A DNA stretch of 20,087 nt from Larix sibirica (Eukaryota; Streptophyta; Pinopsida; Pinales; Pinaceae). Position 1 is the stretch's first letter; each line of letters opens with the position of its first letter. The notes below the pieces were generated by a model that searched no databases, was not told the DNA's origin, and worked only from the letters and a program-made list of their open reading frames with translations. This document shows positions 19,457 to 20,087 of this stretch, piece after piece. The stretch is taken from NCBI GenBank assembly GCA_004151065.3, contig NWUY0300003672.1:1-20087 (forward strand). Reading direction: 5' to 3'. A program made the translations under genes and the position numbers.

Positions 19457-19540
19457 AACTGAGTTTAACTAAATTGAATTGAACTGAATTGACATGCACA
19501 TAACTGAACTGAATTGAACTGCATTGTACTAAACTGAACT
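19457..19540. repeat. Simple repeat, AACTG/AATTG-type
   Basis: Five-base steps such as AACTGAATTGAACTG and AAACTGAACTGG recur with drift across about 80 bp. This is a degenerate microsatellite. Confidence 0.75.
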
Positions 19541-19640
19541 GGGGATCTAATGACACTAGATGACCAATTAGTAATAGTTAGGGTTAGTTAGGACGTCAAT
19601 CAGTGGAGCGCACCTAGTATTCACTTAACCGCCTCCTTAA

Positions 19641-19700
19641 ATCAGGGAATGCATCCCAAAATCAAGGAATGCATCCCTAAATCAAGGAGAGCACCCCCAA
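19641..19700. repeat. Three tandem 20-bp repeats
   Basis: ATCAGGGAATGCATCCCAAA, ATCAAGGAATGCATCCCTAA and ATCAAGGAGAGCACCCCCAA follow each other without spacers at exact 20-base steps. A trailing ATCTAGGG may be a fourth, partial unit. Each unit contains an inverted GGGATGCAT/ATGCATCCC-type core. Confidence 0.8.
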
Positions 19701-19917
19701 ATCTAGGGTTTATGTGCATGTGTGACTCAGGAGGTCGATTTTAGCATGGTTAGGCCCATTATAATCGACAGATTAGGTTCTAGGAGGGTTACTTTCTCTA
19801 TCACCCCCATAAGATTAACTAGGAAAAAAACTAAGTAAAAAAATGGGTCCCAGCAATTTTCCAGCCATATTAGGTACCCATGCACACATAAAGAAAGATT
19901 CTGTATAAACTAGGAAN

Positions 19918-20087
19918 ATAGATGCAATTGGAAAGGAAATGGAGATCCCATTTATCCCAAAGATGGGATACCTTGAAGCTGGTCCAGTCATGGCAGCATA
20001 GGACACAGGGATAGGCAGCAACGCAGTTAGCAGGAGCAGAGGAATTGCGGGTGAAAAGGAGGGTCCTTCTTCCTTGGACAAGAACTA
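19918..20087 (+). repeat. Second copy of part of the retroposed family
   Basis: The 170 bases after the N at 19917 match 13464-13633 with only three visible differences, all transitions (A/G, G/A, T/C). In the inferred reading frame all three would change an amino acid. Both copies share the same internal TAG. Homology begins abruptly one base after the N, so the left edge may be a real breakpoint or an assembly join. The copy runs off the window. Confidence 0.85.

Noticed and set aside
19641-19700. CRISPR-like array
   Set aside because: The repeats abut without spacers, there are only three, and the window is plainly eukaryotic.

Overview
The window looks like intergenic, repeat-rich nuclear DNA of a plant with a large genome. 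I suspect a gymnosperm, but the sequence does not settle this. It is AT-rich, contains no recognisable host gene, and every recognisable protein fragment comes from a retroelement. Each of those fragments is broken by stops, frameshifts or deletions. One unresolved base (N) lies at 19917.

Layout. 1-2890: a tandem array of about three diverged 0.5-0.7 kb units plus a partial unit at the window edge, enclosed by a diverged repeat pair (181-310 and 2745-2890). 3348-9986: a structurally complete but coding-dead Ty3/gypsy LTR retrotransposon on the minus strand. Its ends are TG...CA and it is flanked by a perfect 5-bp duplication (CTTAA). It has an initiator-Met-type primer binding site, a polypurine tract, and gag, protease, partial reverse transcriptase, integrase and a weak chromodomain-like tail in that order. 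Most of reverse transcriptase and all of RNase H are deleted, and the integrase catalytic Glu codon is an amber stop. The element sits inside a second tandem-repeat region (about 3230-3347 plus 9987-10965).

About 11012-12105: the 3' part of a LINE on the minus strand (RT zinc-binding region, then an RNase H with two of four acidic residues lost). 12592-14089: a 1.5-kb plus-strand retroposed insert with a 16-bp target duplication, an A-rich 3' end and a decayed reading frame I do not recognise. The end of that reading frame recurs almost identically at 19918-20087, at the window edge. 16380-16695: a probable tRNA-derived SINE on the minus strand with pol III A and B boxes. Similar A/B-box sequence is embedded in both LTRs of the gypsy element. 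19457-19700 holds short simple and 20-bp tandem repeats.

How the parts relate: an old satellite-like array was interrupted by the gypsy element. LINE-type reverse transcription then, or separately, supplied the LINE remnant, the unknown retroposed transcript and probably the SINE. About 14106-16380 and 16700-19450 hold nothing I can call a gene.
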